Shown here in pieces: positions 37,915 through 47,442 of a stretch of 64,000 bases of DNA. A program made the translations under genes and the position numbers. Every line of letters starts with the position of its first letter. Positions within the stretch are counted from its first letter, which is position 1. The stretch comes from Brachyspira murdochii DSM 12563 (lineage in GTDB: Bacteria; Spirochaetota; Brachyspiria; Brachyspirales; Brachyspiraceae), in contig NC_014150.1 in assembly GCF_000092845.1 (NCBI RefSeq), positions 2,417,510-2,481,509 of the forward strand, written 5' to 3'. The notes under the pieces are model-generated. The model was not told the origin of the DNA. It searched no databases and saw only the letters and a list, made by a program, of their open reading frames with translations.

Positions 37915-38793
37915 TTATCTTTTTCCAGAAGCGTATTCTAAAGTATTGATATCCAAAATCTCTCTGTGCGGTTTAAGTAAAGATTTTTCATATTGGCATT
38001 TCCACTGTACATTTTCAAATATGCTTTGTATAGTGTCGCCGCTTTTTATAATATCTCCCTTATCAAATATATAAGCTGCTATATTTAAAGCATGTGATAT
38101 AACTTCATTTACATTTAAATCATGGAAATGATATTGTATATCTGGAAGTCCTATAGCATACATTCCTAAAGTATCAACTATAATATCATTAGAGTTTTGT
38201 ACATTAAAAAGCCTTATATTTACACCTGAAAGTAAAAATCTAAAATCTTTTGGATAATTATTATTAAGTATCTGTTCTGGTAAAAGAAGTTTTCCGCTTT
38301 GTTCATTATATACAGCTATGCATTTATCAAAAAGCTGTAATGATACATAAAGCCAATTATTTAAAAGTGATGCTCTATCTTTATAATCAAGACCAGCTGC
38401 CAGAAAATCGCTAAGCATTATTTCGTAATTACAGTTTTTTATTAATTCTTTAGGCTCTTTTATATCCCACATCTGACTATAATAATAGTCGCTTATTGAA
38501 GTATAATCAAATTCCATAGCATTAGGCATCAATATCTGTGCTGGAACTTCTTTATCATCTTTATATTTTACTTTCAAATCATTTATTGCTATACTGTAAA
38601 TTCCATTATCAGATGATACAATATCAATATCTTCATAATACTTTTTTATTTTTTGTTTTACAAGTTCTATATTAGGAAGAGTTGGCTTTTCTTCAAATAA
38701 AAGTTTATAAAAATACACATGCGAAAAACTAGCTTCATCATGGTTTACGCTTTTATGATTAGTATTAGGATTAACTTCTTTTTTATCTTTCAT
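37915..38793 (-). CDS. DUF4261-like protein
   Basis: 292 aa, soluble, no signal peptide. The C-terminal GMYAIGLPDIQYHFHDLNVNEVISHALNIAAYIFDKGDII segment resembles DUF4261 domains (GLPDxQ...). Function unknown. Own gene, 264 nt upstream of hydC on the same strand. The N-terminal 20 residues are polar and low-complexity. Confidence 0.65.
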   Translation of the reverse strand: MKDKKEVNPNTNHKSVNHDEASFSHVYFYKLLFEEKPTLPNIELVKQKIKKYYEDIDIVSSDNGIYSIAINDLKVKYKDDKEVPAQILMPNAMEFDYTSISDYYYSQMWDIKEPKELIKNCNYEIMLSDFLAAGLDYKDRASLLNNWLYVSLQLFDKCIAVYNEQSGKLLLPEQILNNNYPKDFRFLLSGVNIRLFNVQNSNDIIVDTLGMYAIGLPDIQYHFHDLNVNEVISHALNIAAYIFDKGDIIKSGDTIQSIFENVQWKCQYEKSLLKPHREILDINTLEYASGKR

Positions 38794-38845
38794 ATATGAA
38801 TACTCCTACTAATATATTACTATATTTTTTAATAAAAGCAATTTA

Positions 38846-39952
38846 TTATTTTTTTACTGGTACAAGATAAGTGAAATCAAATTTTAGCGTCTGATCATAT
38901 CTTATCCCTATTTCATTTTTTTCATTAAGGAACAGACCATTAACAAAACCAAGTCCCAAAACTATACCATTATCAAATACAAAGTCTTTTCTTATGTTAA
39001 GCCCAAAATAAAAAGGAACTCTGTAAAAAGGATCTCCTTCTACACTTATAAACTTATGTTTTTTATTTATATACCAGCCTGAAACAAATATTATAGGCTC
39101 TATTTCAAACCAAGTTTTTACAGGTATTGTTCCTCTTAAAAAAATCCCATGACCAAATACTCCGGGCTCATTATCTCTGTCTGCTAAATTATAAGAAGCC
39201 ATATAAAGTACAGATACATAATAGCTGTTAATACCTATAGCTCCTACATAGTTTTCAGTAATAGCAGGGCTTCCGGGAACAAATGGGTATTCATGTCCTC
39301 CATTATGCCAATAATGTATACCTATATAAGGAGTTGCTATATCATGAGCAAAATCCATAGCATAGGTAACTCCAACATCAAATCTTTCTCTATGTTTGGC
39401 ATTATGCTGTATCTGCCAATTCATATATATTTCGCCTTTACCGCCTTTAAACCATTCAAAAGAAGCTCCATATTCATAATAACCATGAGTGAATGGTTCA
39501 TTATATTTGTACTCTTCTGGTCCTTTTGCTATTAATGTATTATCTGGAGTCGAACGTACAACCGGCGTCATATCCATTAAAGGATCTCTTATAGGTGCCG
39601 GCAGATTATGTCCGCCTGTCATAGTTCCTATTCTAAGAGAAATATATTCATTAGATAATTGCGTAGTAACTATTGGAAAAACTCTTATACCCTGAGGAAA
39701 TTCAAAAGTAAATGGGAAAAATATTGAAGCTCCTACTCTTAAGCTAATAAAATCATTAAACTTTATATCAAAGGCTCCTTCTGTGAAATTTTCAAAATAT
39801 GTTAATGTTGTTCTTGTATCCTGCCATAAGGTGTTTTCAGCATTATATGCATATGAACTTGTAAATAATCTGAAATCTACTGTTGTTTCTGCATATATAT
39901 TAAAAAATATCATCATAAATGATACTAAACTAAAAGAAATAAAACGTTTCAT
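38846..39952 (-). CDS. Predicted outer-membrane beta-barrel protein
   Basis: 368 aa from ATG 39952 (AGAGG 6 nt upstream); an in-frame ATG at 39973 has no SD and would weaken the signal peptide MKRFISFSLVSFMMIFFNIYA. The mature part has many short amphipathic strands rich in Tyr, Gly and Trp (FDVGVTYAMDFAHDIATPYIGIHYWHNGG, YFGLNIRKDFVF), ending FDFTYLVPVKK. Probably a ~14-16-stranded barrel in the outer membrane. No porin family recognised. Confidence 0.7.
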   Translation of the reverse strand: MKRFISFSLVSFMMIFFNIYAETTVDFRLFTSSYAYNAENTLWQDTRTTLTYFENFTEGAFDIKFNDFISLRVGASIFFPFTFEFPQGIRVFPIVTTQLSNEYISLRIGTMTGGHNLPAPIRDPLMDMTPVVRSTPDNTLIAKGPEEYKYNEPFTHGYYEYGASFEWFKGGKGEIYMNWQIQHNAKHRERFDVGVTYAMDFAHDIATPYIGIHYWHNGGHEYPFVPGSPAITENYVGAIGINSYYVSVLYMASYNLADRDNEPGVFGHGIFLRGTIPVKTWFEIEPIIFVSGWYINKKHKFISVEGDPFYRVPFYFGLNIRKDFVFDNGIVLGLGFVNGLFLNEKNEIGIRYDQTLKFDFTYLVPVKK

Positions 39953-40105
39953 AAGCTGCCTCTGATTTTTCATAAATAATATGAGAAATGATTATATCAT
40001 AGTTAACATAAAATTACAATTATGATAACTATATATAAGTGCTTTCGCAGAAAAAATTTTAGGAGTACGGAATTAAGTATTGATGTTTGCTATAAAAATG
40101 TATAT

Positions 40106-40719
40106 TTATTTTATGATATATCTATTATCTAAACAAAATTTAATAAATTCATGCATATTAGAAATATTTTTTACTTTTAAAAGTTTTTCATAAAATTCTT
40201 CTATTTGAATAGTATCACTTTTTATATATTTATCATCCGTTGGAAATATCTTTATATAATTCTTTTTATCTTTTTTATTTTTTATAGTATTTTTATCAAT
40301 AACTTTAGATTTAACCAATACATCTTCTAGCTTTGTAATATTATATATAGGACTATATAATCATAAGCCCAATAATTCTTAAACATATTTTTATTGATAA
40401 AATTATTTTTTTCTTCCTCATTTTTGCAGTCATCTGTATCCATTATTATAAAAATTTTAAAATCTTTGTCTATTATTGTTTTATTATCTTTAATTTCTAA
40501 ATTATCTTTATATGTATTTTTAAAATGATCCAGTGTATTAATATCTTTGCCTTTTAATCTTTTCATTATACTTTAAATTTGTATAGAATGTTTTCCATTA
40601 TCTTTAGATATAATATCAATTTTTAATTTTAAATTATTTTTTATAAAATCACACATTTGTAATTCAGATTTTCCATGAACAATAACTATAGCTTTAAGAT
40701 AATTTCCTTTATAGGACAT
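40106..40719 (-). pseudogene. Broken TOPRIM-like partner of the AAA ATPase
   Basis: A single ~204-codon gene in three pieces. ATG 40719 (GGAGG upstream, 4 nt after the ATPase stop) opens MSYKGNYLKAIVIVHGKSE. In-frame TAA at 40573-40575 interrupts codon 49; the same frame goes on as SIMKRLKGKDINTLDHF and reaches FIIMDTDDC. A one-base deletion near 40345, after YDYIV, shifts the rest, which resumes PIYNITKLEDVLVKSK and runs to 40106. The VHGKSE glutamate and MDTDD acids fit a TOPRIM nuclease. ATPase plus TOPRIM is the composition of OLD/PARIS-type antiphage systems. Confidence 0.75.
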
Positions 40720-40723
40720 ATAG

Positions 40724-42061
40724 TTATTCCTCCAATATATCTTTGAAATCTATATCAGAAACAATTGGAATTCCGTAGTAGATACCTTTCAAATACCTTT
40801 TTCTAAAGTTTATATTTGGGTGTTCTTTTTCATAATCTGTTATAGGAACTAGTATTTTTTTTCCTTCACTGTCTATATTAAAAATATATATACATTCTTT
40901 TTTTATATCTGACTCTAAAATAGTTGTATTATGTGTTGTTAATATAAATTGTCCTTTAATATTACTAAATAATGATTCTAATAATGATGCAGTTAAAAGA
41001 TCATGTATACCACTGTCTAATTCATCTATTGCTACTATACTATTTTTTTTCGTAGATGATATTATTAATTGAAATAAATCAAGCAGTTTTTGTGTACCTG
41101 TTGATTCTAATTTAAATTTTATATCTATGATCTTACCATATATTTGTTTTTTTATAAATAAATTATAATTAATTTTATTATCTTTTATCTCTCTTTTGTA
41201 ATATACTTTTTTTATATCACTATATATAGAAGTAAAAAAGTTATTTAATACGTTTTCTGTATGATTGAGTTTTTCTTCTTCATCTATTTTAATAGCTCCG
41301 TTATTCATAATAGAAATAAATTTTTTATCTATACTTATTTTTCTTTTTTCTGTATTGCTTCCATTTTTTATATAAATAGACATTGATAAAAAATATTTAA
41401 TAATATCAAATATATTATTATTTATATTTTTTGATATATATTTTTTTGTTTTGTCTTCCTGTTCAAATAATAGAATAGATAAAAATGAATGCTTACCCCA
41501 AAATTTATCTACTAAATCTTTTATTTCATTTAAATATTTATCAGATTTAAATAATGATTGATTTATATAATTATCTTTACTATTAGGATATAATTCAAAA
41601 TATTTTGTTTTATTTTTTTCTAAAACATATTCTAATTTTTCTTTAACAATACTTTCATTATTAGTCTCTATATAATATACTCCATTTTTGCCATTTAGTT
41701 TAAAACCAAATTCTAAAATCATATTGTCTTTAGAACAAATAGTTTTATTTTCTTTTATTATACTATCAAGTGTTTTAAATTTTTCTTTCAATAAATTAAT
41801 TATTATTTTTAAAGATTTATTATTTTCATTATTATTTATCATTTTATCAAAATCAGATATTCGGGTATTAAATTCATCTACATTAATTTTTGTATTTAAT
41901 GTTTCAAATAATGTAAAAAATGCATTTATAAAATTACTTTTACCAGCACCATTTTCTCCATAAATTATAATCATTTTTTTAGGATTATTCTTTGATGATG
42001 TTAAATCTACTTCAAAATCAACTAATGATTTATAATTTTTAAGTTTTACATAAGTAAACAT
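40724..42061 (-). CDS. AAA ATPase of OLD/RloA-like type
   Basis: 445 aa. Walker A IYGENGAGKSNFINAF (about residues 33-48), Walker B IVAIDELDSGIHDLL and the His of ILTTHNTTILESD identify an SMC-like AAA protein (AAA_15/AAA_21). The middle is a lysine- and asparagine-rich coiled region. Such ATPases pair with TOPRIM, HNH or other nucleases in antiphage systems; here the next gene is a TOPRIM-like partner that is broken. Very A/T-rich even for this window, as in transferred defence genes. Intact itself. Confidence 0.85.
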   Translation of the reverse strand: MFTYVKLKNYKSLVDFEVDLTSSKNNPKKMIIIYGENGAGKSNFINAFFTLFETLNTKINVDEFNTRISDFDKMINNNENNKSLKIIINLLKEKFKTLDSIIKENKTICSKDNMILEFGFKLNGKNGVYYIETNNESIVKEKLEYVLEKNKTKYFELYPNSKDNYINQSLFKSDKYLNEIKDLVDKFWGKHSFLSILLFEQEDKTKKYISKNINNNIFDIIKYFLSMSIYIKNGSNTEKRKISIDKKFISIMNNGAIKIDEEEKLNHTENVLNNFFTSIYSDIKKVYYKREIKDNKINYNLFIKKQIYGKIIDIKFKLESTGTQKLLDLFQLIISSTKKNSIVAIDELDSGIHDLLTASLLESLFSNIKGQFILTTHNTTILESDIKKECIYIFNIDSEGKKILVPITDYEKEHPNINFRKRYLKGIYYGIPIVSDIDFKDILEE

Positions 42062-42143
42062 TGTATTTCAGCCTTTATTTTTTTAGTTTTTATGACATTT
42101 TATAATAAATTTGGCAAAAATCAAGTATAAAATAAAATTACTC

Positions 42144-42171
42144 TTTACAATAACGCATTTTGTATTATAAT
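42144..42171 (+). promoter_or_regulatory. purH promoter
   Basis: TTTACA (42144-42149), 16 bp, TATAAT (42166-42171), ~60-nt leader without clear riboswitch. Confidence 0.6.
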
Positions 42172-42238
42172 GTATTATTGTTTTTATTTTTTTGGAACAA
42201 TAAAAACTATTAAAAAACTATTATTAGGAGTTGCTGTA

Positions 42239-43768
42239 ATGATTAAAAGAGCATTGATATCCGTATTTTATAAAGACGGAATATTAGAGTTTGCTAAGTT
42301 TTTAGCTTCAAAAAATGTGGAAATAGTTTCCACAGGGGGAACTTATAAATATTTAAAAGAGAATGGTATAAATGTTATAGAGGTTGCTGAAGTTACAGGT
42401 GCTAAAGAAATGCTTGACGGCAGAGTAAAAACTTTAGACCCTAAAATACATGGAGCAATACTTGCTATAAGAGATAATCCAACTCATATGGAAACTATTA
42501 AAGAAAGAGGAATCACTCCTATAGATATGGTAATAGTTAATCTTTATCCTTTCTTTGAAAAGGTACAAGATGACGGTTTGAAGTTTGAGGAAAAAATAGA
42601 GTTTATAGATATAGGCGGACCTACAATGCTTCGTTCTGCTGCTAAATCTTTCAAAGATGTTGTTGTTATAAGCGATGTTAAAGATTACGATTTGGTTAAA
42701 AATGAGATGGAAAAAGGAGAAGTGAGTTTTGAAACTAAAAAATATTTAGCTTCTAAAGTATTTAATTTAACTTCTGCTTATGATGCTGCAGTGTCTGAGT
42801 TTATGTTTAATTCATTAGAAAATAAAGAAGATAAAAAACTTAATTATCTAAATATGTCTTATGCATTAGAGGAAAAATTAAGATACGGAGAGAATCCTCA
42901 TCAGGGAGCAAGCTACTATGTATCAACTACAGATAAAGGCTCTATGAAAGGTTTTGAACAATTAAATGGAAAAGAGCTTTCATTTAATAATATTAGAGAT
43001 ATGGATATAGCTTTAAAAATAGTGCTTGAATTTGATGAAGCTAAAAATGAATATGCTTGTTCTGCAATAAAACATTCTACTCCTTGCGGTGCTGCTTTAG
43101 GTTCTAATGTGCTTGAGGCTTATACTAGAACTTATAACTGCGATCCTACTTCTATATTCGGAGGTATTGTTGCTTTTAATACTACAGTAGATGAGGCAAC
43201 AGCAAAAGAGCTTGTTAAAATATTTTTGGAAATTGTTATTGCTAAAGACTTTACTAAAGAGGCTTTGGAAGTATTAAAAACAAAAAATAATTTAAGAGTT
43301 ATAAAATATAAAACTAATACAAGTGATAAAATCAATCTTGTTAAAGTAGACGGAGGATTACTTGTTCAAGATGAGGATAGTGTTTTAGTAGAAGATTATA
43401 AAGTTGTAACTGAGAAAAAACCTACCGAAGAAGAGATGAAAAATTTAATATTCGGAATGAAGGTTGTAAAATATGCTAAATCAAATGCTATAGTGGTAAT
43501 AAAAGACTTTATGGCTAAAGGTATAGGAAGCGGACAGACTAATAGAATATGGGCATGCGAAGATGCTTTGGAACGTGCTGGAGACGGAGTTGTAATGGCA
43601 TCTGATGCATTTTTCCCATTCAGAGACGTTGTTGATGCTTGTGCTAAATACAATATTAAGGCTATAATTCAGCCGGGCGGATCTATTAGAGATAAAGAAT
43701 CAATAGAAGCATGCAATGAACATGGTATTGCTATGGTATTTACTGGTATAAGACATTTTAAACATTAA
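42239..43768 (+). CDS. purH: Bifunctional AICAR transformylase / IMP cyclohydrolase
   Basis: 509 aa from ATG 42239 (AGGAG upstream); an earlier in-frame ATG lies in the -10 region. The N-terminal cyclohydrolase has STGGTYKYL and [18 protein letters not shown]. The C-terminal transformylase has AIKHSTPCG with the catalytic Lys-His, RYGENPHQ, and [18 protein letters not shown]. Catalyses the last two steps of purine synthesis. No other pur gene is near. Confidence 0.96.
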   Translation: MIKRALISVFYKDGILEFAKFLASKNVEIVSTGGTYKYLKENGINVIEVAEVTGAKEMLDGRVKTLDPKIHGAILAIRDNPTHMETIKERGITPIDMVIVNLYPFFEKVQDDGLKFEEKIEFIDIGGPTMLRSAAKSFKDVVVISDVKDYDLVKNEMEKGEVSFETKKYLASKVFNLTSAYDAAVSEFMFNSLENKEDKKLNYLNMSYALEEKLRYGENPHQGASYYVSTTDKGSMKGFEQLNGKELSFNNIRDMDIALKIVLEFDEAKNEYACSAIKHSTPCGAALGSNVLEAYTRTYNCDPTSIFGGIVAFNTTVDEATAKELVKIFLEIVIAKDFTKEALEVLKTKNNLRVIKYKTNTSDKINLVKVDGGLLVQDEDSVLVEDYKVVTEKKPTEEEMKNLIFGMKVVKYAKSNAIVVIKDFMAKGIGSGQTNRIWACEDALERAGDGVVMASDAFFPFRDVVDACAKYNIKAIIQPGGSIRDKESIEACNEHGIAMVFTGIRHFKH

Positions 43769-43782
43769 TTAATTTTATAATG

Positions 43783-43886
43783 TTAATTTGATTAGAAAAA
43801 TAAGAGTGAAGTTAATTTTTTAATTAACTTCACTCTTTTATATCATAGGAATTTATTATAAAGATAAATACGTATTTTCTTTTATT
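43783..43886. repeat. 104-bp direct repeat, copy A (contains purH terminator)
   Basis: Nearly identical to 44170-44273: only three differences seen. Both copies contain the 36-nt terminator. The copies flank the inverted-repeat element between them. Confidence 0.9.
43802..43837. terminator. purH terminator
   Basis: AAGAGTGAAGTTAATT, TTTT loop, AATTAACTTCACTCTT: a 16-bp perfect stem with flanking A and T runs, so usable from both sides. Confidence 0.92.
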
Positions 43887-44167
43887 AGACTTGTTTCAAA
43901 AGTACTTGACAAAATTATATATAAAATTTTAATAATTTATAAGTTATCAAAGCAATGTTTTATATGTTGTATAATTTATTTTTTTAGTATATAAATATGC
44001 AGTCTTTCGCGACTGCGGGCTGTGCCTGCTTCTTTGGGTCACCACCGAGTAGGTGCCTAGGCGGCAAAAGAAGTGGGGTCTGGGGCAAAGCCCCAGTTAT
44101 AAAAATAAAAATACTAAAAATTGAAATAGTATAAATATTTATTAATTTAGTTTTGAAACAAGTCTAA
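43885..44167. mobile_element. 283-bp MITE-like element with 17-bp terminal inverted repeats
   Basis: TTAGACTTGTTTCAAAA at 43885-43901 is exactly reverse-complemented at 44151-44167. TTTTA at 43880-43884 and 44168-44172 looks like a 5-bp target duplication. There is no ORF. The inside is AT-rich with a GC-rich core of stacked hairpins (43999-44096): GCAGTC/GACTGC, CTTCTTT/AAAGAAG enclosing GGTCACC-type pairings, and CTGGGGC-AAA-GCCCCAG. A non-autonomous transposon; no matching transposase is in the window. Confidence 0.8.
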
Positions 44168-44169
44168 TT

Positions 44170-44273
44170 TTAATTTGATTAGAAAAATAAGAGTGAAGTT
44201 AATTTTTTAATTAACTTCACTCTTTCATATCATAGGAATTTATTATAAAGATAAAAATGTATTTTCTTTTATT
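44170..44273. repeat. 104-bp direct repeat, copy B
   Basis: Second copy of 43783-43886; holds the terminator that serves the rhodanese gene on the minus strand. Confidence 0.9.
44189..44224. terminator. Rhodanese gene terminator (duplicate of purH terminator)
   Basis: Same 36-nt palindrome as at 43802-43837. Confidence 0.9.
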
Positions 44274-44288
44274 GTATTTTGTTTTAAA

Positions 44289-44699
44289 TTATTTTAAAAC
44301 TGATGAAAGCTGAAAATATCCTGCCCCTCTAAGATTATTAATATTAGTAAAACCTAATTTATACATACGCATAGAAGCCATTCCAGAACGGCTACCGCTT
44401 GCACAGTACACTATATATTCTTTGTTTTTATCGAGTTTAGACATTTTTTCATTAAATTTGCTGTCATCTAATGGTATGTTTACACTGTTTTTTATATATC
44501 CGCTTTGCTGTACTTCTGCGTAGCTTCTTACATCTATTAAGCCTATGTTTTTGTTATTTTTGTATAATGATGCTGCTTCATTTATATTTATATTTTTAAA
44601 CTTGCCCTTGCTCATTATATTAAATATAATTTTTCTCACAAAGCTTAATACTATAAATGTTATTACTAATCCTATTATTAAAGTTAAAGTATTATTCAT
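44289..44699 (-). CDS. Membrane-anchored rhodanese-like protein
   Basis: 136 aa. One N-terminal helix (residues ~4-25), then a single rhodanese domain: IGLIDVRSYAEVQQSGYIKNSVNIP (CH2A motif) and active loop VYCASGSRSGMA with the persulfide Cys. Probably faces the cytoplasm or periplasm at the inner membrane; sulfur donor role inferred from the family. Its physiological acceptor is unknown. Confidence 0.9.
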   Translation of the reverse strand: MNNTLTLIIGLVITFIVLSFVRKIIFNIMSKGKFKNININEAASLYKNNKNIGLIDVRSYAEVQQSGYIKNSVNIPLDDSKFNEKMSKLDKNKEYIVYCASGSRSGMASMRMYKLGFTNINNLRGAGYFQLSSVLK

Positions 44700-44783
44700 T
44701 ATATACCCCCTGTATGTATAATAATATTATATCATAGAGGGAATTAAATTTCAATTAGTTAGCTTAATTTATTTAAATAAATT

Positions 44784-45446
44784 TCACACATTATAAAAAT
44801 CATCTAAATTATAAGCATCATTCCAAAATCTGTACTCCCAAACAAATGCTATATCAAAAGAAACTATCATTTTTTCTTTAACATAATTGGAAGCATTATT
44901 ATATAAATCATCAATAATTTTAATCATATTCTCTGTTGATTTTGAAAACTCTTCATCTGCATAAGCATCAATCCAAGTTTTGTATGGATTATTTTCAATT
45001 TTCGCATTTTCTTTTATGTATTTTCCTATTTCATTATATATCCAAAAACATGGTAGTATAGAAGCAGCAGAAGCCTCAAAAGCTTCAGTATGTGCTGTAT
45101 TTATTAAAAAACTTGTATAACCTAGATTGGCAGTTGTAATTTTATTCGTATTTTTTAATTTAAAAGTGTCTCTGAAATATTTATGTACAATTTCTTCTTC
45201 TACTATATAGGCATTCATAGATGATTTTAAAAAAGCAATAGCATAATCTGCATTATTATTTATTTTTGAAGAGATTGTTGCTAATACTTTAGAGTAGTAT
45301 TTTAAATATAGGCTGTCTTGTTCTATATAGTAGGCAAATTTTTCTTTATTTAAAGTACCTTCCATAAGTTCTTTATTAAATGGCATATCAATTATTTTTT
45401 TATATAGCCCTTCATTTTTTTTCCATACCATTTCTGAAAATTTCAT
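44784..45446 (-). CDS. tenA: TenA-family thiaminase II / aminopyrimidine aminohydrolase
   Basis: 220-aa all-helical enzyme. D44 (IEQDSLYL), the catalytic Cys133 in LPCFWIYNEIG, and the C-terminal Glu of FVWEYRFWNDAY are conserved, so it is TenA-C type. Hydrolyses aminopyrimidines from degraded thiamine to give HMP. AGGAG precedes the start. It follows the OppA-like gene and TPP riboswitch on the same strand (67-nt gap), so thiamine-regulated salvage is likely. Confidence 0.93.
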   Translation of the reverse strand: MKFSEMVWKKNEGLYKKIIDMPFNKELMEGTLNKEKFAYYIEQDSLYLKYYSKVLATISSKINNNADYAIAFLKSSMNAYIVEEEIVHKYFRDTFKLKNTNKITTANLGYTSFLINTAHTEAFEASAASILPCFWIYNEIGKYIKENAKIENNPYKTWIDAYADEEFSKSTENMIKIIDDLYNNASNYVKEKMIVSFDIAFVWEYRFWNDAYNLDDFYNV

Positions 45447-45513
45447 TTTACTCTCCTTTTTATTTTGTTTGATTATTAGTTTTTATTTTATCAAGTATTA
45501 TTTTATTATTATG

Positions 45514-47121
45514 CTATTTTTCTATATACGCATAGTTAAACTTATATCTGCCCAAAGGCTCATCAATATAATTTTTTAATTTTGGGTTAACTACCAAAAA
45601 GTCAGTCCTGTATATAAAAGGTATAATAGGTACTTCTTCAAAAAGTATAGATTCCGCTTCTTTTAATGCTTCCATTCGCTTATTGGCATTTGTTGCGGTA
45701 ATGGCAAAATCTATTAAAGAATCGTATCTTGCATTAGAAAATCCTCCATAATTTATATCGCTATCGCTTGTCATAATCTGAAGCATAGTAAGAGGATCAT
45801 TATAATCACCTGTCCAGCTTGTTCTAGCCATTTGATAATTTCCAGATTCTCTAAAAGGCAAAGTTATTTTTGATTCTTCTGTTCTTACAGCTACTTCTAT
45901 ATTAAGTGATTCTTTCCACATTTGCTGTACTGCTTCCATTACTGTAGTATAAAATCCTGATGATACTTTTAACTCTAAAATAGGAAAGTTTTCTCCGTTT
46001 GGGTATCCTGCTTCGGCTAATAATTTTCTTGCCTCTTCAACATTTTGATTATAATTATTAGCTATAATATAATTACTACTTTCTTCTCTGAATGATTTTT
46101 CAAGTCCTCTTACTGCAGGCGGTACGAATGCTTCTGCTGCTATTAATTTACCATATCCTATATTTGATACTATATAGTTTCTGTCTATTGCTAATGATAA
46201 TGCTTTTCTCGCTCTTTTATCAGATAGTATTTTATCTTTAGTATTTAAGTCTATATAATAAGTGCCTATGATATCGCTTACTGCCATTAGATTTTCTTTT
46301 ATAAGATTTTCTATCTCTCCTATAGGGGGAGCATTTATAGAAAAATCAACATCTCCTGTTCTTACAGCATTAAGTGAAATATATTCATCAGCTATCAAAA
46401 CAAAATTAATTTTTTTAGCAACTTGATTTGTATAATTCCAATAATTAGTATTAATTTCAAAAACTATTTTTTCATCAGGTTTTCTTTCTGTCATTTTATA
46501 AGCACCGTTTCCAATATATGTTTCAGGTTTCCAAGTCCAATCATCACCGTATTTTCCTATTATATCTTCTCTTACAGGCATATATACGCCTCCCGATGCA
46601 AGTAAATCAGTAAAATATATCGTAGGCTCTTCAAGTTCTATCACTAATGTATTTTCATTTATTGCCTTAACTCCTAGATTTTCTACGTTTTGTTTGCCTC
46701 TTATTATGTCTTTGGCATTTTTTATATATTCCATTAAATAGCTTAATGGAGAAGCTGTTTTTGGATCCGCTGCTCTTCTATAAGAATATACAAAATCATC
46801 AGCTGTTACTTTTTGTCCATCGCTCCATTTGGCATTATCTCTTAAATGGAATGTATATGTTAATTTATCATCACTTATATCCCATCTTTCAGCAACGCCT
46901 CCTACAATATTGCCGTTTGTATCTTTATTAAGAAGTCCCTCAAATGCATGATTAATATAAATATATCCGTAGGTTTCATCATTTAAAGCTGGGTCTATAG
47001 TATTAAGTTCATAACCCAAATTTACAGTGATTTCATCTTTGATATTTTTTGTTTGTTTTCTACAAGATATTAATGATAGAAATATTAATAATATAATGAT
47101 AAATTTTTTTTTTGAAGTCAT
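45514..47121 (-). CDS. OppA-family (SBP_bac_5) substrate-binding lipoprotein under TPP control
   Basis: 535 aa. Lipoprotein signal MTSKKKFIIILLIFLSLISC. The mature protein has the family opening NLGYELNTIDPALNDETYGYIYINHAFEGLL, WSDGQKVTADDFVYSYRRAADP and the C-terminal IPFIYRTDFLVV. It would normally deliver oligopeptides to an ABC permease. But a TPP riboswitch heads its transcript and tenA follows, so the ligand may be thiamine, a precursor or a breakdown product. No permease genes are in the window, so it must use a remote transporter. Confidence 0.88.
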   Translation of the reverse strand: MTSKKKFIIILLIFLSLISCRKQTKNIKDEITVNLGYELNTIDPALNDETYGYIYINHAFEGLLNKDTNGNIVGGVAERWDISDDKLTYTFHLRDNAKWSDGQKVTADDFVYSYRRAADPKTASPLSYLMEYIKNAKDIIRGKQNVENLGVKAINENTLVIELEEPTIYFTDLLASGGVYMPVREDIIGKYGDDWTWKPETYIGNGAYKMTERKPDEKIVFEINTNYWNYTNQVAKKINFVLIADEYISLNAVRTGDVDFSINAPPIGEIENLIKENLMAVSDIIGTYYIDLNTKDKILSDKRARKALSLAIDRNYIVSNIGYGKLIAAEAFVPPAVRGLEKSFREESSNYIIANNYNQNVEEARKLLAEAGYPNGENFPILELKVSSGFYTTVMEAVQQMWKESLNIEVAVRTEESKITLPFRESGNYQMARTSWTGDYNDPLTMLQIMTSDSDINYGGFSNARYDSLIDFAITATNANKRMEALKEAESILFEEVPIIPFIYRTDFLVVNPKLKNYIDEPLGRYKFNYAYIEK

Positions 47122-47285
47122 AAAAAGCTCCTTACATTAAAAATAGAGATTTTTATAACGCCGTTTGTTTTGTTTTATTGAAATTTTTAGTCTTGCTTGA
47201 TATTTTTAATAAAACAAGACCAACTTTAGAAAAGTTCTCATTTTATTAATAATTTTAGAAAAGTAAAAATTAACAAAAGAGATAA

Positions 47286-47377
47286 TTCCCTACGCTGGCA
47301 TTACCCAAACAGGTTATAAGGGTCGAAGTTTTATGATGTAAAAATACAAACTTCCTCTCAGCCTTTTCAAGCTCCCC
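47286..47377 (-). promoter_or_regulatory. TPP riboswitch (THI element)
   Basis: On the minus strand the conserved order is present: GGGGAGC, GGCTGAGAGG, a variable P3 hairpin, GACCCTT, AACCTG, GGGTAATGCCAGCGTAGGGA. These are the signature helices P2-P5 of thiamine pyrophosphate riboswitches. It lies 165 nt before the OppA-like start. Between them GTCTTG/CAAGAC and TTGTTTTATT/AATAAAACAA can form alternative hairpins, a plausible expression platform. No ORF in the gap. Confidence 0.95.
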
Positions 47378-47442
47378 GATTTTATACTAAAAATGATATA
47401 GTATTTTTGTTTTTTTATCAATACTTATAGGGTAATAATTTA

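Noticed and set aside
40106-40566. Two separate small genes (70 and 79 codons)
   Set aside because: Both are pieces of one longer gene starting at 40719; the first is in the same frame beyond a TAA, the second follows a one-base deletion.
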